From NCBI GenBank assembly GCA_947179395.2, contig OX359290.1:8112003-8176002 (forward strand): a stretch of DNA of 64,000 nt, read 5' to 3'. Position numbers and translations under genes: made by a program. The notes beneath the pieces were generated by a model that saw only the letters and a list, made by a program, of their open reading frames with translations, searched no databases and was not told where the DNA came from. Source of the DNA: Pulicaria dysenterica. Taxonomy: Eukaryota > Streptophyta > Magnoliopsida > Asterales > Asteraceae. Shown here in pieces: positions 24,137-35,119 of this stretch (the first letter of the stretch is position 1; the number at the start of each line of letters is the position of its first letter).

Positions 24137-24221
<85 letters not shown>
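24137..24221. repeat. (TA)n microsatellite
   Basis: An uninterrupted TA run of about 85 bp, followed after some 40 bp by a GA run (24255-24275). Confidence 0.95.
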
Positions 24222-24224
<3 letters not shown>

Positions 24225-24277
24225 GACAGTTAATTAGTTTTGCCGTAGAGATCAGAGAGAGAGAGAGAGAGAGAGTC

Positions 24278-24418
24278 ATGGCGGGGAAAGCTGATCCAGG
24301 AGCAAGAAAAGACATGAAGGCCTTGAATTTGCTCATGATATATATTGTCATTTTCGTATGGACTCCCACCACTGAAACATCATGTACATACTCAGTTTTT
24401 CACATGCATGCAGTTTAA
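24278..24418 (+). CDS. Small open frame with one predicted membrane segment, possible gene start or relic
   Basis: A 46-residue frame starts at an ATG in good context (GTCATGGCGGGG) straight after a GA-rich leader typical of plant 5' UTRs. It reads MAGKADPGARKDMKALN, then a hydrophobic segment LLMIYIVIFVW, then TPTTETSC before a short tail to TAA. Basic N-terminus plus one membrane helix suggests a small membrane protein or the first exon of a longer one (a GT lies after the TCA codon at 24380). No family is recognised and no further exon was found. It could be the relic of a lost gene. Confidence 0.3.
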   Translation: MAGKADPGARKDMKALNLLMIYIVIFVWTPTTETSCTYSVFHMHAV

Positions 24419-25049
24419 AAAAAAATATTGAATCGTATTTGTACCTCTGTTATAAATTCATTATATATAAATATAATTTAAATTGAGAACCTTTCTTAAT
24501 ACATAATCATTTATTGTCATTATTTATGGTTTAATTTGTAATGTTTGACATGGTTGTACGTAGCTAGCTCCTGGCTAGTATTTTATATTTAATAAATCAA
24601 GGGTTGCTAGGCGGAGGTGATGACAATGCCAAAACTTCTTTCTAGTGACATTTTCTTGCTGTTAAAAAAAAATTATTGTCATTATTAATTAATACTCATT
24701 AGTGATGTCGAAAGCTTATTGTAAGGGCCATTTCAAGGAATTAAAATTCCTAATAATGGTCATTTTCTCTCATTTGTTTTTTCTTTTTTTTTTTTTTGCA
24801 AATTTTTTTTGAAAAGCATCAAATTTATTACCATACCAAATCAACACCTCCATTTATTTGCAAGGTGCAAATTTGAGGAGGAACAAAAGGTTTACATGAA
24901 TGAGCAAAATGAAATCAAGGCGACTAAATGCCAAGAAACCAACAGAAACCCAATAAAAACCAAAAAAAAAAAACCAACGGAATTAACATAGATCAGGGAA
25001 TCGAATCCAATCGGCTGGTGACCCAAAGGGTTTCTTCGATCTGGAAGCC
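24419..25049. other. Intergenic, no gene seen
   Basis: AT-rich sequence with a T-rich run near 24775-24810. A short frame at 24809-24991 is lysine-rich at its end because of an A run, and has no recognisable domain. Confidence 0.5.
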
Positions 25050-25502
25050 ATCCATGAGTAAAACTGTTTTTGCAAATGATGCATTTTATATGGAAAATGA
25101 ACTATTTTTAATGCTTAAAATATGACTTGATCGTATTCTCATATGTTTTCATTTAGCTTTTTGGCTAATAGTGAATTATACAAAAAATAAGATGTTTAGT
25201 ACTTTAAGTATTCACGAGGAAGAAGTCCTCAATCTGGCATTGTTCTTTAATTGTGACTAGGCTAAACTTCCTTTCACTCATCTTGGCATGATGATTGGAG
25301 AAAATATGAATTAATGCTGCCAAAAACTGGAAGCCCGTCATTGGTTAGGTTAACTCTAAACCTCATTTAAGTCGGTTTTGTGGAGTATTCCTTTATATTT
25401 TTATCTCTTTTAAAAGCTCCATTAAAGGTGATAGAGATGATTAAAAAAATAGAGAATATTCATATGGGGGACTACGGATCAAGGAAAAATAAAAATTTGT
25501 TC

Positions 25503-25975
25503 ACTACAAAAAAAAAATAACATTAATCCACACATTCTTAGCAATATTAATATACTTAAAAAAAGTGTGTAAAATTCTAATCAAACACTGAAAAAGTAAG
25601 TGTGACAAATTTCTATCAAATATCTAAATTTAAAAGTGTTATAATTATTGTAAAAAATCATATTTGTTAGTGTGGACAAATTATCAAAAATTTTACACCA
25701 CTAAGTGTGAAAAATATAAAAATAATTCTAAATTTACAACAGCCCATGCTTTTAATTGTGAATTTCTCTAATTCTACATTTATTACTAAAACTTATATAT
25801 TTAAAAGCGTAAACTTTTATATTTAATCATATCTACATATTAACAGATGTAGAGTTTTTTATTTTCTAACAATCTCTATAATATTTAAACTATTTTTCCA
25901 CAACTATAAATATGATAAATTTTAGAACTTTTACTGCCTTTTTATAAAACATGAAGAAATAACATTTTTGTAATG
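25503..25975. mobile_element. CACTA-type MITE inside the LINE
   Basis: Ends CACTACAAAAAAA and TTTTTGTAATG (one mismatch from the ideal inverted tip) are flanked by a 3-bp TTT duplication, as CACTA elements make. The 473-bp interior is non-coding and rich in palindromes of the ACTTAAAAGTGT / CACTAAGTGTG kind, resembling the fragment at 21510-21906. Confidence 0.75.
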
Positions 25976-26134
25976 TTTGAGTTGTGTGGCAAAAAATAAT
26001 AGCACCAGGGAAGCTTGGAGGTTTAGGAATTGGATCCTTGAGAGCGGCCAATATTGCCCTATTAGTTAAACGGTGGTGGAGTTGAAAGATTGATCAAGAA
26101 GCATTATGGGTTAAACTTATATAAGTCTTACATT

Positions 26135-26488
26135 GGATGTGTTTAGTATGTAGATTTTTGTATCTGACAGCCTTTTATTTTGAAATAAAAAGCTATAAGC
26201 TAGTTTCTTATTAACAAAATACTTTAAAATAGAAAGTTTCTTGAAGTAGCTTTTAAAACTAGTTATAAATTTTTTTATATACAAAAATACCCAAATACTC
26301 GATTTCATTGTTTTACAATTCCTCCATATTTTAATTATATGTCCTATTTTGTCATTTTATACTATTCAACTTCAGTTTCAGCTATTATGTCAAACACATA
26401 TACAAATAAATAAAAGATACAACTTCTAGCTCCAGCCGCAGCTACTAGCTTTCAGCTAAGCTACCAGCTATCTCTGCCAAACACGCCC
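26135..26488. mobile_element. MITE inside the LINE
   Basis: Inverted tips GGATGTGTTTAGTA and GGGCGTGTTTGGCA (reverse complement of the right end) bound a non-coding segment with AGCTATAAGCTAG and CTAGCTTTCAGCTAAGC phrases common in plant MITEs. Target duplications are unclear, so borders may be off by a few bases. It lies exactly where the LINE translation is lost. Confidence 0.6.
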
Positions 26489-26818
26489 ATCGGGTAAATG
26501 ATAGACCCATTCTTCAGTACCTGTGATCCAAGAAATTCAAGTGTGGCTGAATATTGTTAAATCTAAGAAGTCTCCCCTCTCATTTAACATAAATTTAGAT
26601 GAAATGTTCACTCCGGTCGTGAAGAATGGTGACCAAACATACTTCTAGCATGATTGATGGTTAGAACAATTCATTAAAATGTTTACTTCGTGATTTGTAT
26701 GCGATAGAATGTAATAAAGACATCATTGTAGCCTCTCGATTTGTACACAGAAGCAATACTCTGAATTGGTCTTGGTCATGCCATATTGACGTTGCAAGGC
26801 CGACAATTCAAATTCAAT

Positions 26819-28749
26819 CACTACTACACAAAAGACAATAAAGACCACTCTATGGGAACCAGTTCAACAAAAAACCGGTTTTTATATGTATGGGAACCGG
26901 TTCGTAAATAAAAACCCGGTTTTTAAGAGTAAAAGACATGGGAACCGATTGCTAAGTAAAAAACAGGTCCTTATGTTACATATAAAGACCGGTTTTTAAG
27001 TTATCAACCGGTCCCCATAAGTTTTGTTCATATAAACTGGGTATCTATTAAAGAACCGGTCCCCTTGAGTTTATCAAAAAATTTAACCTAGTTTTACAAA
27101 ATAAAATCCTTTCCCCCCCAAAAAAACCCAAATCTATACTCTTCCCCCCAAAACCCCCCAAATATCTACCTTTTCCCCCAAAAAATTCAAACGTGCCTCC
27201 ATATCCCCCCAATCCCCCAATTTCTGCCCTAGTTTTCCTCGCGCACACCAGGCAACCATAGATAGAACCTCATCTTCTCCCTCACGCACACCACCGCTAG
27301 CTCGCACAGTGATTTACCATGGCCGCTCGCACCACTGCCCGTATTTGTACCACCGCAGGCTCTAACACACAACCAGCTCTGGTCCTCCTCTCGTTCTACC
27401 AAGGCAAGTTCCTTTGATTTTTATCTAAGTTCCTTCATTTTGATGTTTGTAAAGGGTAGATTCGTTCCTATTTGAGTGACTGTAAGTTTGTTTATATCTA
27501 ATGTACACATGAAATGCTAAGAGGGCTCACTATATGAACTTCTTATGCAGGAGACAAAAGTATGGGATTTATATATTTTTTCTAATATCATCATATTTAT
27601 TTTCATTATTCTACTAATATTCTTGGATTCTTGTAGATATTACCGTGGATTTGTATTTCATCTTGTTTATTGATTGTTGGCTAAAACTTGACCAATGTTT
27701 AATATTTTGTCATGAACATGTTCTTATTTTACTTGTTAAGGGTAGATGTGGTCAATCCTATCTATGCCATCAAACATCCATTTCTATCTTAAGCTGTTTT
27801 GTTTTGTTAGACTTATATATAGTCGAATGTACTTACGATAGTTGCATATATGATTGTTTCTACAACCAAAGGTACTATTAGTCTTAAATAAGGAGGTAAG
27901 CATGGTACTTCATATTCCTCTGCTACTTTTAAAAATTATCATCAAAGACATGGAGTAAACTAAATTTCTTCTAAACCGATGATGATTATCATCACATATG
28001 TTGTTTGATTAGTTGATCTCTTTGGTTCTTTAATTGCGTCAGTGATACACAGACAAGCCCAACTACTCGATCTTATGAAGTTATGAGTTATGTCAAGCTT
28101 GTTATATCCCACTTCCATTGAGTACAAGTTAGAAGGCTGAGGTATGCTTTAAAATACATCAAATATTTGTTGTTCAAGTAAAAATAATTGCCAATTGTCC
28201 ATTAAGTTTTTATTACATTTTATTGTCATTGTTCAGTTATCATGGTACAATATACGTGCAAGTTTTACTCATTAAGGGCATATATTAAACATAAATGGGG
28301 CTCCAGTGCTCCACAAACTTGCATGGATCTCCTTCACTTTTTTGTCATGGTTATAATTTAGATTTTCATATTTCGTTGACTATGCAGGATAGTGTTACTA
28401 CATGGCACAAAATATATCGAATTTGATCACGTAAAGTAAACAATGTTTTATTATATTCCATTATTGTTATTCATTGACACACATATGTACGTGTTCATGT
28501 ACACACTCACACATACACTAATATAACCATGTTTCTTGAAAAACATTTTTGCTAATTTATTATTTTTTAACTACCTTACATTTTTACTATCTTTGTTAAC
28601 ACATTTCGCTAGGATTAACGTTGTTTCTTTGGTTTTCTTTCTAGTACTATTGGTAACCTCTTGTGGAATATGATTGAGGTAAACAATGTCATTATATGGA
28701 TACATATACTTGTGACATTAAATTTTACATGACTTGTGTTTTACACACA

Positions 28750-28820
<71 letters not shown>

Positions 28821-29563
28821 GACACCCATTTAATATACTTGTTATTTAAATAGGTGCAGTGGAGTCGTCATCCATTTTCCCAAAAAGAACTACATGGCAC
28901 AAAATGTGTCAAATTCGATCGGGTAAAGTAAACATTGTGTTTATTATATTTGATTATGTGTGGATTATGACAACTTTTTCTAGCTTGTGAAAAATGTTTG
29001 TAATAAAGTTTTTGAATCTAACATAAATGTTTGTGGTCTTGCAGATATAGTAACTATATGTGTAGAAGAATGAAAGATTTTTGAGGAAGATTGTTGCAAC
29101 TAAGGAAGATTTATGATAAGATATTAGCTTGGTTTTGTATTTATCTCAATTGTGATAATCAACTAAGTTTTGTATAGTTACGTTGTAATATATTATTTAA
29201 GTATCTTTTTGGTGAAATTATGTGAAATTTGTAATTCTATGGGCATTACTAGTATTTTGGAATTTTTTTTTTTTAAATTTGTTATTAAAAAGAGACCGGT
29301 TTTTTATAGAAAAACTGGTCTTTATGGTTTGTTATGGGGACCGGTTCCAGAACAGGTCTTCATGTTTTCTATAACCGGTTTGTCCAGTTTTTTATGGGGA
29401 CCGGGTCTTTATGATAACCAGTCTTTATGTGTACTTATCGGAACCGGTTAATAACCGGTCTTTATATGTTTTTTTCATGGGAACCACCCCTAAAAGGCAC
29501 CCCCACTAAAACCGGTCTTCATGAACAAATTAACCGGTCCCCATTCCTTTATGTGTAGTAGTG
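26819..29563. mobile_element. Non-autonomous CACTA element with ACCGGT subterminal repeats
   Basis: The tips CACTACTACACAAAAG and TTTATGTGTAGTAGTG are inverted copies over 12 bp, flanked by a perfect 3-bp duplication AAT (26816-26818 and 29564-29566). About ten ACCGGT-like motifs per end (GGAACCGGTT, GACCGGTTTT, ACCGGTCCCC) fill 26860-27065 and 29290-29540. The interior has no recognisable CACTA transposase; around 27240-27410 it is GC-richer with a short ATG frame at 27319, possibly captured sequence. It interrupts the LINE: coding resumes directly after the right TSD. Confidence 0.88.
28753..28820. repeat. (CA)n(TA)n microsatellite
   Basis: A CA run followed by a TA run inside the CACTA element. 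Confidence 0.95.
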
Positions 29564-30221
29564 AATACTTAACAAATTTGATTCAGTATGTCTCACTTTC
29601 AAATGTTAAAGATGCTTGGAGGTGGGTGATCGGTGAAATCTTGGAGAATAATTATGACAACATGATGAACTCTCCTAATTTTGCAAGATTTGTTTCTATA
29701 TTAAATGGTGTCCACCATGTGTTAACTACTAGGCTAATGCTAAAACTTCATACGAGATAAAACTTGATTGTAAGAGGTGTAAACATTCCCTCGAACGTTA
29801 ATTTGTCCTCTATGAGAAATTGAAAAAGAGATGAAACGGAGGTTCCTAGAAGATTGGTCCATATCATTGTGTTGTAATCCTATTTCTTTCCTTTAATTGT
29901 TTGTATACTCTATTATCTAGTAGTTTGTTAGATGTATTTGATTATTAATATATATTGGGGCGGTAGCTAATGTAATGGTTATACCAAAGCTTATGATCTA
30001 ATATTTCTTTTTTTTCGTTGTTAATTTCTTTAAAGTGAGGATTATTTCTTTTTTGAAAAAGAAAGAATAGAGAATATAATTTATCCTTGAATTTAAAGAA
30101 TATTCGGTTGGTGATTTTCATTTAAATAGACAAAGAACAAAATGTGGATACAAAATAATGACTTTGGGCTTTCTTATTCATCAAGCTTGAAATACAAAAG
30201 AAAAGAAAGAAAAGAAAAAAA

Positions 30222-30222
<1 letters not shown>

Positions 30223-30300
<78 letters not shown>
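30223..30300. repeat. (TA)n microsatellite
   Basis: An uninterrupted TA run of about 78 bp. Confidence 0.95.
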
Positions 30301-30301
<1 letters not shown>

Positions 30302-30551
30302 CCAAATAAGACGAAAACCTAAAAGAAAATAAAGACTATAATTACTCCTAAGTTTAAGAGACTATAGTTTATTAGTTTTGAGTAATAAACTAAATGTATT
30401 AACGTATGTTTTAATTTAGTTAGTAATAAGATTTAATAAGAGAAGAATATTTCTTCAAAAAAAAAATTCATAAATGGTTGTGTCAAATGAATAAAAAGTT
30501 TCCAAAATATTTTAAAAGTGATAATTTTAATAATCTATATCTATATCTATA

Positions 30552-30994
30552 TCTATACTACTATATGAACCATTTAATATTCTCCATCCTTATTAATTTT
30601 AAGAGTTCTTAAAATTCAATCAAGATAAAATATTGACTATTCATTTTATCTAAATTAATCTCATCCACTTAATCTTTAATCACTTGATTCTCTCTCCCTA
30701 CTCAAACTAACACACTCACACAAACACAATTATCCACTCATATCAACATAATCTTCAAAATCTTATCAACTTCTGTCTCTTTATTTCATCAATATAAATC
30801 TTTTTTTTATTTTAATGTATTTTAGATTTTTTTTTTTAAACTAATAAGATAGTTAGATGGCACATAAAACAAAACTTGAAACAAACGGACAACACATTAA
30901 ATCGCACGAATAACATATCATTACATTCTTGAACACGACATGTTGTAAGAAAAAACAATTTGTCACCGCAGTATTGCATGTGGTACGATGCTAG
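30552..30994 (+). mobile_element. Short non-autonomous Helitron
   Basis: Starts TCTATACTACTATATGAAC after an A and a CTATAT run, and ends with an imperfect hairpin (ACCGCAGTATTGCATGTGGT) then ACGATGCTAG before a T. That gives the A-T target, 5' TC and 3' CTAG expected of Helitrons. It is 443 bp with no coding. The 5' start and the GATGCTAG/AATGCTAG end match the minus-strand Helitron at 12179-12663, so they belong to one family. Confidence 0.72.
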
Positions 30995-32481
30995 TAGTTA
31001 GAAAACGAGTGAACTACAAAATAAATATATAGATTTATAACATGGATCAAATGAATTAAAATTCATTTAACATGTTCTTATATATTTGTTTAAAGTTTCT
31101 AATAGTTTTATATATCATTGAATGATATAACTAACTAATAATTTTAATAGAATAGATTTAAGCAGTATTATTTTTGTAGGAACTAGGCACTAAGAGGGAG
31201 GGGATTTTAATTAATCCTAAGTTTTTATTAAAACGCCAGCAATAATATTAGAGTTAACAAGACGCTAGAAGAAAGAAAATTTAAAACTTATATAACCAAA
31301 ACGATATCACAATAGAAATTACAATCAGAAGAAAATTAGAAAATTCTAGGTGTTATATTTTAGTTAGTTAAAGAATAAAATAGGAAGAATTAATAAGAAA
31401 AAAATGGAAATAGTCTTCTTTTAATAACATTATCTAGTAAGTTTAAAAATTATGAGATGTAAAGTTCCTTTTAGATGACGAAAATGGTAATCATGTATGA
31501 ATAAAGAGTGATCAAAATGAAATGGATATAATAAATTATTATTATAATTTTATAAAACTAATGTCAACCATTACCAACCAAATTATGACTAGTGTTTTAT
31601 AATGTCATAGGCTAATGTAATCCACAAGAACTAGCAACTTTTTGGAATTTTTTGCGGGTATTATATCATCATACCAATCATTCAATTCTTCCATCTATAT
31701 ATTATTTTCTTAGCAACATTTTTCTATTCGTATTTTCATATTTTTGGACATCAAATTTATCGAATTTTACCTACGTTATGTTACTCTAGTCGTTTTTATG
31801 ATGCGTGATGTGATGCTCGTTACCCCTATCACGGTTATAATGAGTTGTTGTCTTCTTTGTTTTGAGGCAATGAAGGGAAAAGTAATATATATGACATTGA
31901 TGTAAAATTGGGTTAAGGACCTAGCTAGATGTCATACGGATGATCTTATAATTTTATCTTCTTCCCGGCCTTACATCATACTTATAATACTCTTATATGC
32001 AAGCATATCTAATTTTTTTTTATCATTTTGCCTCATTTCTAAATAACTTATAAACTAATAAGTTATAAATGAATCAAAACACTATATCTAATAAGTTATC
32101 AAGCTGCCAATAAGTTAATAAGCTTAAGCCCAAAATAATAAGCTAACACAAATCCTTGATGCTTATGCTTCGTAAATCATCTATAAGAATTGTCTTTTTA
32201 AACAAACTTTAAACTAGAAAATTAAACACTCAATCTTGATAAGGCAACCCAGCTGGTTGTGTAGGTCGATATTCCGTACCTCTTATAAGCAAACGAGTCG
32301 ATCTAGGGTTGTATGTATAGAAAGGTTAAAATTAGTTTAATCGTCAAAGTTTACACTCTATTTCGGTTAAACCATAATGTTTTTATAATGGTTTAACAAT
32401 AAAGTCTAGCCTACATGTTATGTTATTCCTTGATGATGGATATCATGTCTCCAAATATCCCCAAATATTCATAAGCATCGT

Positions 32482-32572
32482 TTTACATAAAATCAATTTG
32501 ACACGTGTATATAGGTAGACCAGTTGAAAAAAAATCAATTTGACACCTGTATATAGATAGACCAGTTTTAAA
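32482..32572. repeat. Tandem duplication, about 46-bp unit, two copies
   Basis: AATCAATTTGACACGTGTAT then ATAGGTAGACCAGTTGAAAA is followed by a second copy with few changes (ACACCTGTATATAGATAGACC). Confidence 0.85.
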
Positions 32573-33082
32573 AATGATAATCAAAACACTTGCTCTAACC
32601 AAAGTTTTTTATATACATTGATTTTCATTTTCATCAATCAATGTTCATGTCCTTTAATAGATTTGTTCATGTTTACATCAAATTTTTTTCCATTCATCTT
32701 TATAGTTCTTGTAATATTGTCAAACATTCAAATAGAAATTAAAAGTAAAAAAGGGCAAAAATAATTTAATCGTCAAAATTTATACACCATTTCGGTTAAA
32801 TTTTCTTTTGAATGGTTTATCCCTAATGTATAGTTTGCTAATTACCTTGATCCCTTAAGGTTATGTGTGATTTATGGTTTAACTAGTTTGTGTATATATA
32901 ACATGTTATTCTAGGTTAAACTAGTTAGAGAGCGTACATCTAAGCCAAAGGCTCAGCGTCCCAGAAGGAGTCATAATCGAGAAAAACTTCTTTTAAAAAA
33001 AGGTTATAGGTTTAAAGGATATATTAAACAACCAGTAACAAAAATTTTAGGATTAAACGATTCAAATAAACTTTAAAATTTA

Positions 33083-34326
33083 GGGTTTACTTTCAAAAAA
33101 TATACTGAGTTTATCACTTTTTGCTATTGTGTGTATCTATCTTTTAAAACTACCATTTAGTATACCAAACTTACCAAAATTACCACTTTATGTATTAGGA
33201 AACCTTTTACTCAAGTTGCAGGTAATACTTCTATTTTTGATTTATTTATAAATTCCACATCATACCTAATACCTGCCATGTCATTAAAAAAATACCAAAT
33301 CATATTTAAAATGCTAAATATAGATTTTATCAATATGAAGATGAACTTGATGAAGATGAACCAAAGAACAGATTTAGTGAAACCTATGAAAAATCGATGT
33401 ACAGACGTTACACGAACAATCTGGTGATAAACACAATCTGGGTAACAAATTTGGGTAATAAGATCTGGGCAACAAGAACACAAACATAACAAGATCTGGG
33501 TAACAAGAACACAAACTTGCCTTTCAATAAAAAAAACAAGAACACAAACTTACTGTTAATTCAAACGAGATTCACCAACCATTTTAATCAAAAAGTGAAA
33601 CCCATCAATAATTCGATTGAAAGAATCAAAAACACAATCATCACTCCCACTCCAACAGCTCAGATTCACAACATCACAACTATGATTTATCAAACGATCA
33701 TCCCCAAATCAACACCAATAAATCAATCGGTCTAAACCCAGTAATTTTACGAGGGAACAAAATAACAGTAAGTTTTCAGATCACACCTCTAACGAACAGC
33801 GACATCCGATGATGGCGATGGCAGAGAATCAGGGTGTTTGAATCGATTTCAGAAACCCCAAAAATGAAAATCTCGTAGATTGAAACCCTAGATCTGTTGA
33901 AGCCTCGTTCTTGTAGCCCACCATTCTTGAAGTAGATTGAAACCCCAGTGTTCTTTGATCATAAATCTGTTCGAAACCCAATCGAAACCCAGATCCTTCC
34001 GAAATCCCACTGTTCTTTGATCATAGATCTGTTCGGAACCCATTCGTAAACCATAAACTTCGAAACCGATACCTGAAAATGAGAACCCTAATCTTTGCAG
34101 GTGACATCACGTTCTGAAGAGCATCGCCGTCGTTGATACCTGTGAAGAACACCCATGGACGTCGATGAAGCAGGGCGTCGTGGTGATGGAGTTCGAACGA
34201 TCGCAAAGAAACCCTCGAGCCAAGGAATCGCTTCTGGGTTTGCTAATCCATGTCTGCTTGAAGAAATCGCTTCTGGGTTTGCTAATCTGGAAACCATCGC
34301 AAAGAAACACTCGAGCCAAGGAATCG

Positions 34327-34362
<36 letters not shown>

Positions 34363-34570
34363 TAATGTTAATAGAGAAAAGCCACATCATCCATGACCAA
34401 TGCCACATCACTCATAACCTTTGCCACATAAGCATCAACCTGCTATAGCAAGTGACCATATATTAAATGGTAGTTTTAAAAACTTTGATACATCAAATGG
34501 TAGTTTTGAAAATTGGGTATACACAATAGCAAAAAGTGACAAATTCGATACACTTTTTGAAACTAAACCC
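33083..34570. mobile_element. Non-autonomous Mutator-like element with gene-like filling (Pack-MULE candidate)
   Basis: A perfect 9-bp duplication TAAAATTTA (33074-33082 and 34571-34579) flanks ends GGGTTTACTTTCAAAAA and, in reverse complement, GGGTTTAGTTTCAAAAA. The arms are related over more than 100 bp, sharing CACTTTTTGCTATTGTGT. The 1488-bp element lacks transposase. Its interior (about 33780-34330) is richer in G+C than the arms, with phrases typical of plant exons and leaders (AAACCCTAGATCTG), two internal direct repeats, and a TTA microsatellite at 34329-34362. Confidence 0.85.
33944..34330. repeat. Internal direct repeats of the MULE
   Basis: TGTTCTTTGATCATAAATCT (near 33948) recurs as TGTTCTTTGATCATAGATCT (near 34011). 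AATCGCTTCTGGGTTTGCTA recurs within 60 bp (34225 and 34266), and ATCGCAAAGAAACNCTCGAG occurs at 34200 and 34299. Confidence 0.8.
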
Positions 34571-35093
34571 TAAAATTTACTTGTAACAATGTATAAATTT
34601 AAAAGATTAAACCATATTATATACCCAATAAAAATGTAAGATGGTAGCTAATAAAATGAATCAAATGCATGTGAAATTCACTCGAATTGTATATTTATCT
34701 GTACATCAATTCATAAAACCATTAAAACTAATTTATTTTAAAAGGTTATTATGATAGTGCAGTATATATTACATAACATAGTTTTTCTTCTTTATTTTTA
34801 CGAAAAAAAATGTTTGCTTAATCCACATATAAAAACTTATCTGTTTTATCCCATTTTCTACTTAATAGATTCAAATGTATGGCCTATTCAAACCATTAAT
34901 TAGTTGAAACAAAATGGCTTTAGAATATGATCTATATATACTTAATAATCAAATCAAGAAACACTAATAAAGGGTCAAAACTTTCCCTCCTCTCTGTGAT
35001 CACCCATTCATCCTAACTCTCTAAGGCCCCACAACCAAGATTCCAAAACAGATTATCTTGAGTTTACTTTTCTTTGATATTCATATATTCATA

Positions 35094-35110
35094 GCTATAT
35101 ATATATATAC
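35094..35110 (+). promoter_or_regulatory. Possible TATA region and leader of the VUP-like gene
   Basis: CTATATATATATATAC lies just upstream of the ATG at 35120, after CTTTCCCTCCTCTCTGTG-type pyrimidine-rich sequence. It is rather close to the ATG, so it may be leader sequence instead of the TATA box. Confidence 0.25.
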
Positions 35111-35119
35111 AACCCCAAA

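Larger units (their letters stand above)
25050..29900 (+). pseudogene. Decayed LINE (L1-type) reverse transcriptase 3' part, split by three insertions
   Basis: Translating piecewise recovers the order expected in plant L1 elements: a degenerate YADD box read as FANDA (about 25070), LICFHLAFWL (about 25145), the signature LPFTHLGMMIGENM (about 25270), GGLGIGSLRAANIALLVKRW (about 26010), a gap, then the zf-RVT region (29520-29860) with NVKDAWRWVI and VNIPSNVN. Stops and frameshifts are frequent. Coding similarity resumes after each of the inserted elements at 25503-25975, 26135-26488 and 26819-29563, which shows they interrupted one LINE. The 5' half (endonuclease and most of the RT) is absent. 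Confidence 0.75.
29901..33073. other. Intergenic, AT-rich, with a Helitron and old repeats
   Basis: No gene is supported. Contains a TA microsatellite, the Helitron at 30552-30994, a run of AATAAGTTATAAATG-type short repeats near 32040-32150 and two similar stretches with AATCGTCAAA(G/A)TTTA(C/T)AC at 32341 and 32769 that look like copies of one dispersed repeat. Confidence 0.5.

Noticed and set aside
34155..34448. Several overlapping frames of 60-97 residues on both strands
   Set aside because: They arise from internal direct repeats and a TTA microsatellite of a MULE; no frame shows a known domain.
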